A stretch of DNA of 9,839 nucleotides from UBA6136 sp044378425 (GCA_044378425.1 JBILXN010000081.1:1-9839); one strand, 5' to 3'. Numbered from the stretch's first letter, positions 1 through 6,728 are shown. Numbers and translations are program-made. Notes: generated from the sequence alone by a model not told the origin.

Positions 1-1
1 C

Positions 2-121
2 CTGAATACCTTCACTGCCAAAGTACAGGCTGTGACCCGCGAAGATGTGAAACGGGCGTTAATGGCGCGGTTGGATACTGGCAAGCTGCAGACGGTCCTG
101 GTGGGCGGCGGCGCCAAGTGA
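2..121 (+). CDS. M16 (insulinase-like) zinc peptidase, C-terminal fragment
   Basis: Only the last 39 codons of this gene are in the window, read in frame from base 2 to a TGA at 119-121. The peptide contains VTREDVKRAL and ends in TVLVGGGAK. That pattern of a 'V(T/S)xEDV' helix followed by a short hydrophobic strand with V-G is typical of the extreme C-terminus of M16 peptidases of the PqqL/YmxG type. In this family the metal-binding HxxEH motif lies near the N-terminus, so the part that would prove catalysis is outside the window. Many family members are the inactive partner of a tandem pair. The position directly ahead of rsmD fits, since paired M16 genes sit beside rsmD in Pseudomonas-like genomes. 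The identification rests on a short tail plus neighbourhood. Confidence 0.6.
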   Translation: MNTFTAKVQAVTREDVKRALMARLDTGKLQTVLVGGGAK

Positions 122-145
122 TGAGGCTTGTTCTGGGGGTGCGCT

Positions 146-733
146 TTGCCTAGGGTATCCGGTCCCAGGAATGAGTTGCGCATTATCGGAGGTCTGTGGC
201 GCAGCCGAAAGCTGAGCTTTCCGCCTGTTGAGGGCCTTCGACCAACGCCCGGTCGGGTGCGGGAAACAATCTTTAACTGGTTGCGTGATGACGTCGAAAG
301 CGCTCGGTGCCTTGATCTGTTCGCAGGGAGCGGAGCGCTGGGCTTTGAAGCCGCTTCACGCGGGGCAGCGAAGGTGGTGCAGGTGGAGTCGGATTCACGG
401 GTCGCGGCATCGCTGGCGGCCAACCGGACGCTGTTGCGGGCCGATCAGGTGACGGTTCTGCGGGAGGATGCCTTACATTACCTGGCAGGCCGGGCAGAGA
501 CCTTTGAGCTGGTTTTTCTGGATCCCCCGTTTCGTCAGGCCAAGGTCGCTAAGGCCGCCGCCCTGCTGGAGACAGGTGGCTGGTTGACGCCATGCGCCAA
601 GATCTATATCGAAGCCGAGCCTGAATCGGCTCTGGATGATCTGCCGCCCGGGTGGGTACCACTGCGGCGTGGCCGAGCGGGTGAGGTGGCCTACTATTTA
701 TATCAACGCAACGTATTGCAGAGTTCGCCGTGA
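146..733 (+). CDS. rsmD: 16S rRNA (guanine(966)-N(2))-methyltransferase RsmD
   Basis: RsmD transfers a methyl group from S-adenosylmethionine to N2 of G966 of 16S rRNA in the assembled 30S particle. With the chosen start it is 195 residues (E. coli about 198). Visible features are LRIIGGLWRSRKL near residue 11, GLRPTPGRVRETIFNWL around 30-46 (the RsmD signature), the SAM-binding DLFAGSGALG at about 57-66, and the catalytic DPPF at about 126-129. The frame is open back to a TTG at 128. I prefer the TTG at 146, because GGGGG at 135-139 is a well-placed ribosome binding site and the N-terminus then matches E. coli in length before RIIGG. No ATG is available in this frame. The gene starts 24 bases after the peptidase stop, so the two are probably co-transcribed. 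Function is secure; the start is less so. Confidence 0.93.
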   Translation: MPRVSGPRNELRIIGGLWRSRKLSFPPVEGLRPTPGRVRETIFNWLRDDVESARCLDLFAGSGALGFEAASRGAAKVVQVESDSRVAASLAANRTLLRADQVTVLREDALHYLAGRAETFELVFLDPPFRQAKVAKAAALLETGGWLTPCAKIYIEAEPESALDDLPPGWVPLRRGRAGEVAYYLYQRNVLQSSP

Positions 734-767
734 AGTCAGGATTTTCCCTTAACAGACGCGCCGCTTG

Positions 768-1262
768 ATGAACATTACAGCGATTTATCCGGGTACTTTC
801 GATCCCATTACCAACGGTCATGTTGATCTGGTGGGCAGGGCGGCCCGCATGTTCAGTCGGGTGATCGTCGCCGTGGCTGAAAATCGTAACAAGGTCCCCC
901 TGTTTGCGCTGGGTGAGCGGGTGACCATGGCGCGGGATTCACTGGCGGAGGTTCCCAATGTGGAAGTCATCGGCTTTGATACGCTGCTTGTCGACTGTGC
1001 CAGAACTTCCGGGGCGACCGTCATCCTGCGCGGGTTGCGGGCGGTGTCGGATTTTGAATTCGAGTTTCAATTGGCGGGGATGAACCGGCATCTCGGGCCC
1101 GAGATTGAGACGATGTTTCTAACGCCGAGTGAGAAATACGCATTCATCTCGTCGTCGCTAATTCGGGAGATCGCCCGGCTGGGCGGTGATGTGTCTTCCT
1201 TTGTGCCGGAGCAGGTCGGGGTGGCACTCAGGCAGAAATTCGCCGGCGCGGTGGCAGGGTAG
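768..1262 (+). CDS. coaD: Phosphopantetheine adenylyltransferase (PPAT)
   Basis: CoaD catalyses the penultimate step of coenzyme A synthesis: 4'-phosphopantetheine plus ATP gives dephospho-CoA and pyrophosphate. It is cytosolic and normally hexameric. The 164-residue protein opens with MNITAIYPGTFDPITNGHVD, which carries the nucleotidyltransferase TNGH (HxGH-like) motif. It continues with ILRGLRAVSDFEFE and MNRHL, which line the pantetheine site, and FISSSLIREIARLGGDVSSFVP, the C-terminal ATP-binding region. Length and motif spacing match E. coli CoaD throughout. The ATG at 768 is chosen over the TTG directly before it because family members begin one residue ahead of the conserved strand. 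The gene lies 34 bases after rsmD and its stop is four bases ahead of the ferredoxin ATG, so the downstream pair is probably translationally coupled. Confidence 0.97.
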   Translation: MNITAIYPGTFDPITNGHVDLVGRAARMFSRVIVAVAENRNKVPLFALGERVTMARDSLAEVPNVEVIGFDTLLVDCARTSGATVILRGLRAVSDFEFEFQLAGMNRHLGPEIETMFLTPSEKYAFISSSLIREIARLGGDVSSFVPEQVGVALRQKFAGAVAG

Positions 1263-1264
1263 GA
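1255..1264 (+). promoter_or_regulatory. Ribosome binding site of the ferredoxin gene inside the end of coaD
   Basis: The AGGGTAGGA stretch contains the coaD TAG stop (1260-1262) and lies a few bases before the ferredoxin ATG at 1267. This fixes the ferredoxin start at MALLI and suggests that ribosomes finishing coaD help start the ferredoxin. Confidence 0.6.
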
Positions 1265-1266
1265 TT

Positions 1267-1518
1267 ATGGCGCTATTGATTACCAATGAATGTATCAACT
1301 GCGATGTCTGCGAGCCCGAGTGCCCCAACGGGGCTATCTCGGAAGGGGCGTTGATTTACGAGATCGACCCTGATTTTTGCACTGAATGCGTGGGGCATCA
1401 CGCCAAACCCCAATGCATCAGGGTCTGTCCGGTGGAGTGCATCATCCACGACCCGGATCGGCCGGAGGATCAGGCTGTGCTACATGAGAAATTTATCCGG
1501 CTGACCGCGAAGAAATAG
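1267..1518 (+). CDS. 2[4Fe-4S] ferredoxin, YfhL / Allochromatium vinosum type
   Basis: This small soluble electron carrier has two [4Fe-4S] clusters in 83 residues. The first cluster motif is C9-x2-C12-x2-C15 with C19. The second is the irregular C38-x2-C41-x8-C50-x3-C54, in place of the common CxxCxxC, followed by an extra cysteine at 58 and a charged C-terminal helix. The long x8 insertion (VGHHAKPQ) and C-terminal extension define the A. vinosum ferredoxin / E. coli YfhL group, and the opening MALLITNECINCDVCEPECP is nearly the A. vinosum sequence. That group is known for clusters of unusually low and split reduction potential. The ATG follows the coaD stop by four bases, with AGGGTAGGA as ribosome binding site overlapping the coaD end. 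The physiological partner cannot be read from this context. 'fdx' or 'yfhL' would be reasonable labels. Confidence 0.95.
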   Translation: MALLITNECINCDVCEPECPNGAISEGALIYEIDPDFCTECVGHHAKPQCIRVCPVECIIHDPDRPEDQAVLHEKFIRLTAKK

Positions 1519-1630
1519 GGCCGGCACGGCCAGGTCAAGGTTCATGGTGACGCTACGCCGCCGACTGTGAGCAATGGTCTGGCCGGGAAGTGTCATACTG
1601 GCGCATCTCAAGCCACCTGTTGTCGCTGCC

Positions 1631-2626
1631 ATGAGTTTATCCGCCGCTGCTGTGCCCTTTGCCCTGCTGTCACCCGACTGCATTCTCAATGCTCTGGAGA
1701 GTGCGGGTTTTTGTTGCGATGGTCGCCTGCTGGCGCTCAACAGCTACGAAAATCGCGTCTATCAGTTCGGCGTGGAGGATGGGCCGATGCGGGTGGCCAA
1801 ATTCTACCGACCCGAACGCTGGTCCTCTGCGGCTATTCTCGAAGAACATGACTTCATGCTGGAACTGGCTTTGGCGGAATTGCCCGTGGTGCCGCCTCTG
1901 GCTAACCCGTCTGGGGTCACCCTGCATGAGTTCGAGGGTTTCCGCTTCGTGGTCTTCCCGCGTCAGGGCGGGTACGCGCCGGAATGTGATAATCCCGCGA
2001 CGCTGAGTCAAATGGGCCGTTACATCGGGCGTATTCATGCCATCGGTGCGTTGAAGGTCTACCAGCATCGGCCAGTACTGGATGTTGTGTCATTCGGCGA
2101 CACCCCCAGACACTATCTGCTGTCGCAGGACATCATTCCGGTCGAGCTGCGGGAGGACTATGCGGCGGCCTCGGCTCAGGCGCTTGAGGGCGTATTGCGC
2201 TGTTTCGAGCGAGCGGGTGATGTGCCTCGGCTACGGCTGCACGGTGATTGTTATGCCGGCAATGTATTGTGGAGTGAAGACGGTCCCCATTGGGTCGATT
2301 TCGATGACAGTCGAATGGGGCCTGCCGTCCAGGATCTCTGGATGCTGCTGTCGGGTGACCGGCTGGAGCGGGGCGGTCAGCTGAATCTGCTTTTGGATGG
2401 CTATGAGACCTTCTTTGAGTTTAATTTGCGTGAACTGCATCTCATTGAGGCGTTGCGAACGCTGCGCCTGATCCACTATTCGGCCTGGCTTGCCCAGCGT
2501 TGGAATGACCCGGCCTTTCCTGTGGCGTTTCCCTGGTTTGCCGCGCCGCAGTACTGGCAGGAGCGGATACTGGAGCTCAGGCAACAAATTGAGGCTATGG
2601 CTGAACCTGTCTTGCGGTTGACCTGA
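1631..2626 (+). CDS. srkA: Stress response kinase A (YihE/RdoA protein kinase)
   Basis: SrkA is a Ser/Thr protein kinase of the choline-kinase-like (APH) fold. In enterobacteria it protects cells from stress-induced death linked to MazF and reactive oxygen. The 331-residue protein (E. coli 328) shows LNSYENRVYQF at about 37-47 (nucleotide-binding region), AKFYRPERW with the ATP-contacting lysine at about 57, and the catalytic loop HGDCYAGNVLW at about 204-214. It also has VDFDDSRMGPAVQDLWMLL at about 222-240 as the metal-binding DFG equivalent, and AWLAQRWNDPAFP near the C-terminus. The frame is open from an earlier ATG at 1574. The ATG at 1631 gives the family length and places MSLSAAAVPFALLSPD like the E. 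coli N-terminus, but no good ribosome binding site precedes either. In E. coli srkA precedes dsbA; here it is followed by an amine oxidase. Confidence 0.93.
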   Translation: MSLSAAAVPFALLSPDCILNALESAGFCCDGRLLALNSYENRVYQFGVEDGPMRVAKFYRPERWSSAAILEEHDFMLELALAELPVVPPLANPSGVTLHEFEGFRFVVFPRQGGYAPECDNPATLSQMGRYIGRIHAIGALKVYQHRPVLDVVSFGDTPRHYLLSQDIIPVELREDYAAASAQALEGVLRCFERAGDVPRLRLHGDCYAGNVLWSEDGPHWVDFDDSRMGPAVQDLWMLLSGDRLERGGQLNLLLDGYETFFEFNLRELHLIEALRTLRLIHYSAWLAQRWNDPAFPVAFPWFAAPQYWQERILELRQQIEAMAEPVLRLT

Positions 2627-2641
2627 GGGTGGCCCTTAAGC

Positions 2642-2649
2642 GGGGGGGG
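2642..2649. repeat. G8 homopolymer tract in the srkA - amine oxidase gap
   Basis: Eight consecutive G residues lie 45 bases before the amine oxidase ATG, in the 68-base space after srkA. Tracts of this length are prone to slippage. Nothing here shows that it controls expression. Confidence 0.6.
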
Positions 2650-2694
2650 CGGCGTGGCTAAATCTGAACCTCAGTCAACCTGAATGGAGACTCG

Positions 2695-4053
2695 ATGATC
2701 AACCGTCGTCGCGCGATACAGTTGATGGCCCTCTCTCTTGCGTCATTTGCCCCGATAACTCAAAGGCGGGTTGCGGCGGCAGGTTCGGTTGGTGAGCGGG
2801 TGCTGGTTATTGGTGCCGGTATAGCGGGCCTCGCGGCCGCGCAAAGCCTGAAAAGAACCGGCTTTCAGGTCACCGTGCTGGAGGCCAGGGACAGGGTCGG
2901 CGGGCGTATCTGGACCAGCCGTGAGTGGCGTAAAAGCCCCCTTGATATGGGTGCGTCGTGGATACACGAGAGCCGCGGTAATCCGCTTACGGTATTGGCA
3001 AGACGGTCCGGGGTCAGGACGCGTGCCACCAACTACGATAATGCCTGGGCTTATTGGGCCACGGGTGCCGAGTTGACTGGGGCGGATGAGCGGCGTCTGG
3101 AGCAGTTGTCGCAGTGGCTGGAAGGCGTGACCAGGTCAGTCGCCGCGCGGGGCGATCGCAGTCTTGAGGCGGCTATTGCCGAGAGGCTAGCCGATTATTC
3201 GGGCAGCGACCTGATGATGCTCGGGTTCCTGATCAATACCGAAATAGAGCATGAGTATGCTGCTGATGCATCGGCGTTGTCGCCGCAATCGCTGTCATTC
3301 GGGGAGGGTTTTAGTGGCTCTGACCTGCTGTTTCCGGGAGGTTATGCCTCGCTAATCAGGCCTTTGCAGCGCGGGTTGAGCATCAAAACCGGTTGCCGGG
3401 TTGATGCCGTACGCCAAAACGGAGTCGGCGTGACGGTTGAGACGACCGTCGGGGTTTTTCAGGCAGACCGGGTGATTGTCACGGTGCCGCTGGGCGTACT
3501 TCAAAAAGGGAGTATCCGCTTCATGCCGGCGCTGCCCGAGGCAAAGCAAGCGGCCATGGCCGAATTGGGTATGGGCGTGCTGAATAAGGCCTATCTTCGT
3601 TTCCCCAAGGCGTTCTGGCCGAAAACCCCGGAATTGTTCCATTACATCTCGGACCCACCGGGGCAGTGGGCAGAGTGGTTGAACGTCAGCCATTACTCCG
3701 GCCGGCCCATATTGCTGGGCTTCAATGCCGGAACCTTTGGGCGTGAGATTGAGGCTTGGTCGGATCGCGAGCAGGTGGCCTCTGCTCTGGATGTGTTGCG
3801 AAAGCTTTTTGGTAACGCTATTCCTGAGCCGACTGGCTGGCAGCTGACGCGCTGGGGTTCAGATCCCTACAGCTTCGGCGCTTATTCGTACATGCGGCCC
3901 GGTAGTGGCGCGAGTAGCTACGAGGGGCTGGCTGCGCCGGTCGATAACCGGCTTTTCTTTGCTGGAGAGGCCACGTCGGCCGCTTACAGCGCGACCACCC
4001 ATGGGGCGTATCTCTCCGGTCTGCGTTGTGCTGATGCCATTCGTCGAGTGTGA
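2695..4053 (+). CDS. Flavin monoamine oxidase family protein with probable Tat signal
   Basis: This is an FAD-dependent amine oxidase of the MAO/polyamine oxidase superfamily, which oxidises amines to imines with hydrogen peroxide as by-product. The 452 residues show the dinucleotide-binding motif VLVIGAGIAGLAAAQSL at about 37-53, EARDRVGGRIWT at 63-74, and a strand-helix region with NKAYLRFPKAFWP at 297-309. The lysine at about 298 probably corresponds to the conserved flavin-proximal lysine. The C-terminal FAD motif FFAGEATSAAYSATTHGAYLSG lies at about 421-442. The N-terminus MINRRRAIQLMALSLAS resembles a twin-arginine signal, with a possible AxA cleavage site near residues 27-29, so export of a folded flavoprotein is likely. 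A GGAGA site at 2686-2690 supports the ATG. The substrate cannot be told from sequence; polyamines and aromatic amines are both possible. It starts 68 bases after srkA and converges on the TelA-family gene. Confidence 0.9.
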   Translation: MINRRRAIQLMALSLASFAPITQRRVAAAGSVGERVLVIGAGIAGLAAAQSLKRTGFQVTVLEARDRVGGRIWTSREWRKSPLDMGASWIHESRGNPLTVLARRSGVRTRATNYDNAWAYWATGAELTGADERRLEQLSQWLEGVTRSVAARGDRSLEAAIAERLADYSGSDLMMLGFLINTEIEHEYAADASALSPQSLSFGEGFSGSDLLFPGGYASLIRPLQRGLSIKTGCRVDAVRQNGVGVTVETTVGVFQADRVIVTVPLGVLQKGSIRFMPALPEAKQAAMAELGMGVLNKAYLRFPKAFWPKTPELFHYISDPPGQWAEWLNVSHYSGRPILLGFNAGTFGREIEAWSDREQVASALDVLRKLFGNAIPEPTGWQLTRWGSDPYSFGAYSYMRPGSGASSYEGLAAPVDNRLFFAGEATSAAYSATTHGAYLSGLRCADAIRRV

Positions 4054-4061
4054 AAGCGTCG

Positions 4062-5294
4062 TCACACGCTGATGCTATTGGCTTCGCTATCTGTGATCAG
4101 CGATTTGCGAATGTCGCTGACCTGTTCACCTCTGACCCGGTCGAGATAGCTGCGTGATTTGTCGACCTCAAGGCTGAGGGCGGTCACTGTTTCGTGCATG
4201 TTGTCCAGCGCTTGTGTTTTATAGTTGGCCACCATGTCCATGGTGTCGTAGATGTTCTGAAAGGCCATTTGCAGTTTGTCCAAACTGACGGTGCCGCTGG
4301 ATGCCTGCTCATGGATCTTGCCGGCCTGATTCTTCATCATGCTGGAGGTGGATTCGATCAGGTTGCTGGTTGTGCTGTTGAGGGCGCCAATCTGGTCGAG
4401 AACCAGTTTTTGGTTGGCCAGAGCCTGGGCGACGATAACCGCCGTGCGCAGGGCGGATACCGTCGTGGTGGTGGCGCGGTCGATGCCTTTTATCAGTTCC
4501 AGGTTGTTTTTCCGCACCATGTCCATTGCCAGGTACCCTTGAATGGTTACTGCCAGCTGTGTAAGCAGATCCTGAACCTTCTGACGGATATAGAACAGCA
4601 GTTCCTCCTTGATAACGCGGGCCTTTTCAGGATCAGCGGTTTCAATCTCGCCGAGTTTTTCAACAATCGCCGCATCAATTTTGCGGCCGATATAAACATA
4701 CTGCTCCAGCCGATCCATGATCTGCCAGGCATGGGCTTTTTCCTCTTCTACCGCGGCATTGTCCTTGCGTAGTTCATCCTGACCTGAGTAAAGCGATTTG
4801 ATGATGGCGTCGAGGTGAGTCTGGGCTGACTGGTACTGGCGGAAATAGTCCTCAATCTTGCTGCCCCAGGGAATGAGCCCCAGAATTTTTCGGGGCTGCA
4901 ACAGGTCGCCTCGTTTCGATGGGTCCAGTTCTTCTATCTTGAGGCGAAGATCAAGCAGGGATTTGGAAACGGTGGAACCCTCGTCGAACAGTCCGGAGTT
5001 CATGGCCCGGACGGGGTGTTCCAGCAGGCGATTTGAGATGTTTGCCGACGCCCGGATATCATCGTTCCCAAGGGTGTGTACCCCTGACACCCTGTCCTTG
5101 AAAACATCACTATCCACCGGTTCGCGCAGGATGGCGTCAATGAAATCGCCGACCTTGTGATCAAGTTCGCTGATTTTGCCGGGCTCCAGTTTGACCATGG
5201 TGGCAGCATTTTCCGGGGCAACGACAGCAACCGGGGCCGGTGGGGTCAGGCTCTCGGGTGGACTCAGTTCGATCGGCGTGGTGCTGCTCGTCAT
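4062..5294 (-). CDS. TelA/KlaA (toxic anion resistance) family protein
   Basis: This is a 410-residue member of the TelA family (Pfam TelA), named after plasmid tellurite-resistance loci but common on chromosomes with no proven biochemical role. A proline-rich, low-complexity N-terminus (about 1-35) is followed by a long, mostly helical and probably coiled-coil body. Family-typical stretches are IPWGSKIEDYFRQYQSAQTHL at about 141-161, IKSLYSGQDELRKDNAAVEEEK at about 165-186, and QDLLTQLAVTIQGYLAMDMVRKNN at about 241-264. IDRATTTTVSALRTAVIVAQAL at about 271-292 and ANQKLVLDQIGALNSTTSNLI at about 293-313 follow. No signal peptide or membrane helix is evident, so it should be cytosolic. The ATG is preceded by AGAGGA eight bases upstream on the minus strand. 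It stands alone, without the XpaC-like partner or ter genes often beside it. Tellurite resistance should not be assumed. Confidence 0.9.
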   Translation of the reverse strand: MTSSTTPIELSPPESLTPPAPVAVVAPENAATMVKLEPGKISELDHKVGDFIDAILREPVDSDVFKDRVSGVHTLGNDDIRASANISNRLLEHPVRAMNSGLFDEGSTVSKSLLDLRLKIEELDPSKRGDLLQPRKILGLIPWGSKIEDYFRQYQSAQTHLDAIIKSLYSGQDELRKDNAAVEEEKAHAWQIMDRLEQYVYIGRKIDAAIVEKLGEIETADPEKARVIKEELLFYIRQKVQDLLTQLAVTIQGYLAMDMVRKNNLELIKGIDRATTTTVSALRTAVIVAQALANQKLVLDQIGALNSTTSNLIESTSSMMKNQAGKIHEQASSGTVSLDKLQMAFQNIYDTMDMVANYKTQALDNMHETVTALSLEVDKSRSYLDRVRGEQVSDIRKSLITDSEANSISV

Positions 5295-5302
5295 CAGGCA
5301 AA

Positions 5303-5308
5303 TCCTCT
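5303..5308 (-). promoter_or_regulatory. Ribosome binding site of the TelA-family gene
   Basis: On the minus strand AGAGGA lies eight bases ahead of the ATG at 5294-5292. It supports that start. Confidence 0.6.
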
Positions 5309-5405
5309 TGCAGGGGGCGGGCTGGAGATTCAGCGATCAGGCGGGCGAAATTGTACCTGAATTGACAAATAACACCGCCGAAGACGCGGTACAGGGCCGG
5401 GTGGC

Positions 5406-5434
5406 TGGACTGATAAGGCGTGAATTGCTATATT
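5406..5434 (+). promoter_or_regulatory. Probable sigma-70 extended -10 promoter of gap
   Basis: TGGACT at 5406-5411 (four of six matches to TTGACA) is separated by 17 bases from TATATT at 5429-5434. The -10 is preceded by TGC, giving the TGn extension. A start near 5441 would leave about 190 bases of leader before the gap ATG. This is pattern matching by eye. Confidence 0.45.
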
Positions 5435-5540
5435 CTGCGGCCATACTTAGCTGATAAGCCGGTTTTTAGGGGCTTTTCGGCCTCACGCAGGGCGGTAATG
5501 CCCATAAGCAGGCGAGTACCCACCCAAGTTCGGTAAATCC

Positions 5541-5573
5541 CACACGAATTCGTAACCACTTAATAGTGGTGTG
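5541..5573. repeat. Nested inverted repeats in the gap leader
   Basis: CACAC at 5541-5545 and GTGTG at 5569-5573 flank the palindrome CGAATTCG (5545-5552) and a perfect 6-bp stem ACCACT/AGTGGT with a TAAT loop (5555-5570). The outer arms share bases with the inner stem, so pairings compete. It could be an operator for a dimeric regulator or an RNA hairpin in the leader. I do not recognise it as a named binding site. Confidence 0.5.
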
Positions 5574-5623
5574 CGGTTTCGGTTGGAACGAATGAATTTC
5601 CCACTCATCCCACCTAGATCATT

Positions 5624-5627
5624 GGAG
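5624..5627 (+). promoter_or_regulatory. Ribosome binding site deciding the gap start
   Basis: GGAG lies six bases before the ATG at 5634. It selects that start over the upstream GTG (5571) and ATG (5592) in the same open frame, and agrees with the conserved N-terminus MTIKVAINGYGRIGRN. Confidence 0.75.
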
Positions 5628-5633
5628 TTAGGC

Positions 5634-6644
5634 ATGACTATTAAAGTTGCTATCAACGGCTATGGCCGCATCGGACGTAACGTATTGCGGGCATTGTTCG
5701 AGTCCGGTCGTCAGGATGTCGAGATCGTGGCGATCAATGATCTGGGCGATGCCAAGATCAACGCCCACCTGACCAAGCGTGACACCGTTCATGGCCCCTT
5801 TGGCGGCACAGTCGAAGTGGGTGATGGCGCGATTATCGTCAACGGTAAATCCATCAAGGTTTTCTCCGAACGGGATCCTGCCAAACTGCCATGGGCAGCA
5901 CTGGGCATTGACGTGGTACTGGAATGTACCGGCATTTTCCGTAACAAGGAAAAGTGTATGGCTCACATCAGCGCGGGCGCTAAAAAAGTCATCATCTCAG
6001 CACCTGCCGACGGTAATGCTGCCGATGCCACCATCGTATTCGGTGTCAATCACGGGGTTCTCAAGGCAACCGATCAGGTGATCTCGAACGCGTCCTGCAC
6101 GACCAACTGTCTGGCTCCGCTGGTAAAGCCCCTGCATGACACGCTTGGCATTGTTTCCGGCCTGATGACGACGGTGCACTCCTACACCAACGATCAGGTA
6201 CTGACTGACGTTTACCACACCGATATGTATCGCGCTCGCGCTGCGGCCCTTAACATGATTCCGACCAAGACGGGTGCTGCCCAGGCGGTAGGTCTGGTAG
6301 TCCCTGAACTGAATGGCAAACTTTCTGGTTTCGCGATTCGTGTACCGACTGCAAACGTATCGGTGGTCGACCTGACGTTCGTCGCCAGTCGCGATACCAA
6401 CAGGGATGAGGTTAACGCGATCCTGAAAGATGCCTCCGAGGGTGCGCTTAAGGGTATCCTGGGATACAACGTTGAGCCGCTGGTTTCCAGTGATTTCAAC
6501 CACACCACGACCTCATCCAACTTTGATGCTACCCAGACCACGGTTATCGGCAATCTGGTAAAGGTGCTGTCTTGGTATGACAACGAGTGGGGCTTCTCCA
6601 ATCGTATGCTCGACACCACCGTTGCATTGATGAACGCGCGCTAA
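5634..6644 (+). CDS. gap: Type I glyceraldehyde-3-phosphate dehydrogenase
   Basis: GAPDH interconverts glyceraldehyde 3-phosphate and 1,3-bisphosphoglycerate with NAD(P) and phosphate, and serves glycolysis, gluconeogenesis and the Calvin cycle. The 336-residue protein shows the Rossmann motif NGYGRIGR at 8-15 and an acidic residue at 36 (AINDLGD) that usually favours NAD. It also has the catalytic motif SNASCTTNC with the nucleophile at C155, the base H182 in TTVHSYTNDQ, RARAAALNMIPTKTGAA, and WYDNEWGFSNRM near the end. The NDLGDAKINAHLTKRDTVHGPF stretch resembles bacterial Gap/CbbG enzymes of autotrophs more than E. coli GapA, a judgement from memory. It is the first gene of a likely gap-pyk-fbp unit, with its own promoter candidate and a long leader, and a strong hairpin follows it. 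Confidence 0.97.
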   Translation: MTIKVAINGYGRIGRNVLRALFESGRQDVEIVAINDLGDAKINAHLTKRDTVHGPFGGTVEVGDGAIIVNGKSIKVFSERDPAKLPWAALGIDVVLECTGIFRNKEKCMAHISAGAKKVIISAPADGNAADATIVFGVNHGVLKATDQVISNASCTTNCLAPLVKPLHDTLGIVSGLMTTVHSYTNDQVLTDVYHTDMYRARAAALNMIPTKTGAAQAVGLVVPELNGKLSGFAIRVPTANVSVVDLTFVASRDTNRDEVNAILKDASEGALKGILGYNVEPLVSSDFNHTTTSSNFDATQTTVIGNLVKVLSWYDNEWGFSNRMLDTTVALMNAR

Positions 6645-6680
6645 GGGCTGTTCTTTCGATCGTAACCCTTGTTTAAACAG

Positions 6681-6704
6681 TAGGGCCACCATGGTGTGGC
6701 CCTA
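6681..6704 (+). other. Strong RNA hairpin between gap and pyk, no U-tract
   Basis: TAGGGCCAC (6681-6689) pairs perfectly with GTGGCCCTA (6696-6704) around the loop CATGGT, a 9-bp GC-rich stem. The bases after it (CGCGTACC) contain no T-run, so it is not a standard intrinsic terminator. It lies 36 bases after the gap stop and 24 bases before the pyk ATG, where it could protect the gap 3' end from nucleases, mark a processing site, or weaken pyk expression relative to gap. The flanking GTTTAAAC (6671-6678) is itself an 8-base palindrome. Confidence 0.7.
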
Positions 6705-6728
6705 CGCGTACCTGATACATGGTTTCTT

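Larger units (their letters stand above)
5295..5633. other. Divergent intergenic region between the TelA-family gene and gap
   Basis: These 339 bases separate two divergent genes and contain no convincing coding sequence. The left part must hold the minus-strand promoter of the TelA-family gene. A TACAAT-like -10 lies on that strand at 5350-5355, but I find no good -35. The right part holds a probable extended -10 promoter for gap (5406-5434), then a leader of about 190 bases with short inverted repeats: AAGCC/GGCTT (5456-5475), GGGC/GCCC (5490-5503), the palindrome CGAATTCG (5545-5552), and a perfect ACCACT-TAAT-AGTGGT hairpin (5555-5570). The frame of gap is open back to a GTG at 5571, but nothing supports translation there. 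Confidence 0.6.

Noticed and set aside
1519..1630. Gap between the ferredoxin and srkA searched for a terminator or small RNA.
   Set aside because: Only GGCC-GGCAC-GGCC (a 4-bp stem with no T-run) is visible near 1519-1531; nothing supportable.
4055..4070. AGCGT/ACGCT inverted repeat between the convergent amine oxidase and TelA-family genes, as a terminator.
   Set aside because: The 5-bp stem with a 6-base loop has no T-run on either side and overlaps the TelA-family stop codon. It is too weak to call.
4194..4772. Plus-strand 192-codon frame opposite the TelA-family gene.
   Set aside because: It lies wholly antisense to a clearly conserved gene, and its H- and V-rich composition is that of a complement frame.
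5362..5367. Exact TTGACA hexamer on the plus strand.
   Set aside because: No -10 lies at 16-18 bases downstream; the sequence there is CGCGGT-like. Taken as an isolated match.
5571..5633. GTG at 5571 as the start of gap, adding 21 residues.
   Set aside because: GAPDH proteins begin at the MTIKVAINGYG position, a GGAG site precedes the ATG at 5634, and the extension (RFRLERMNFPLIPP) is not family-like.
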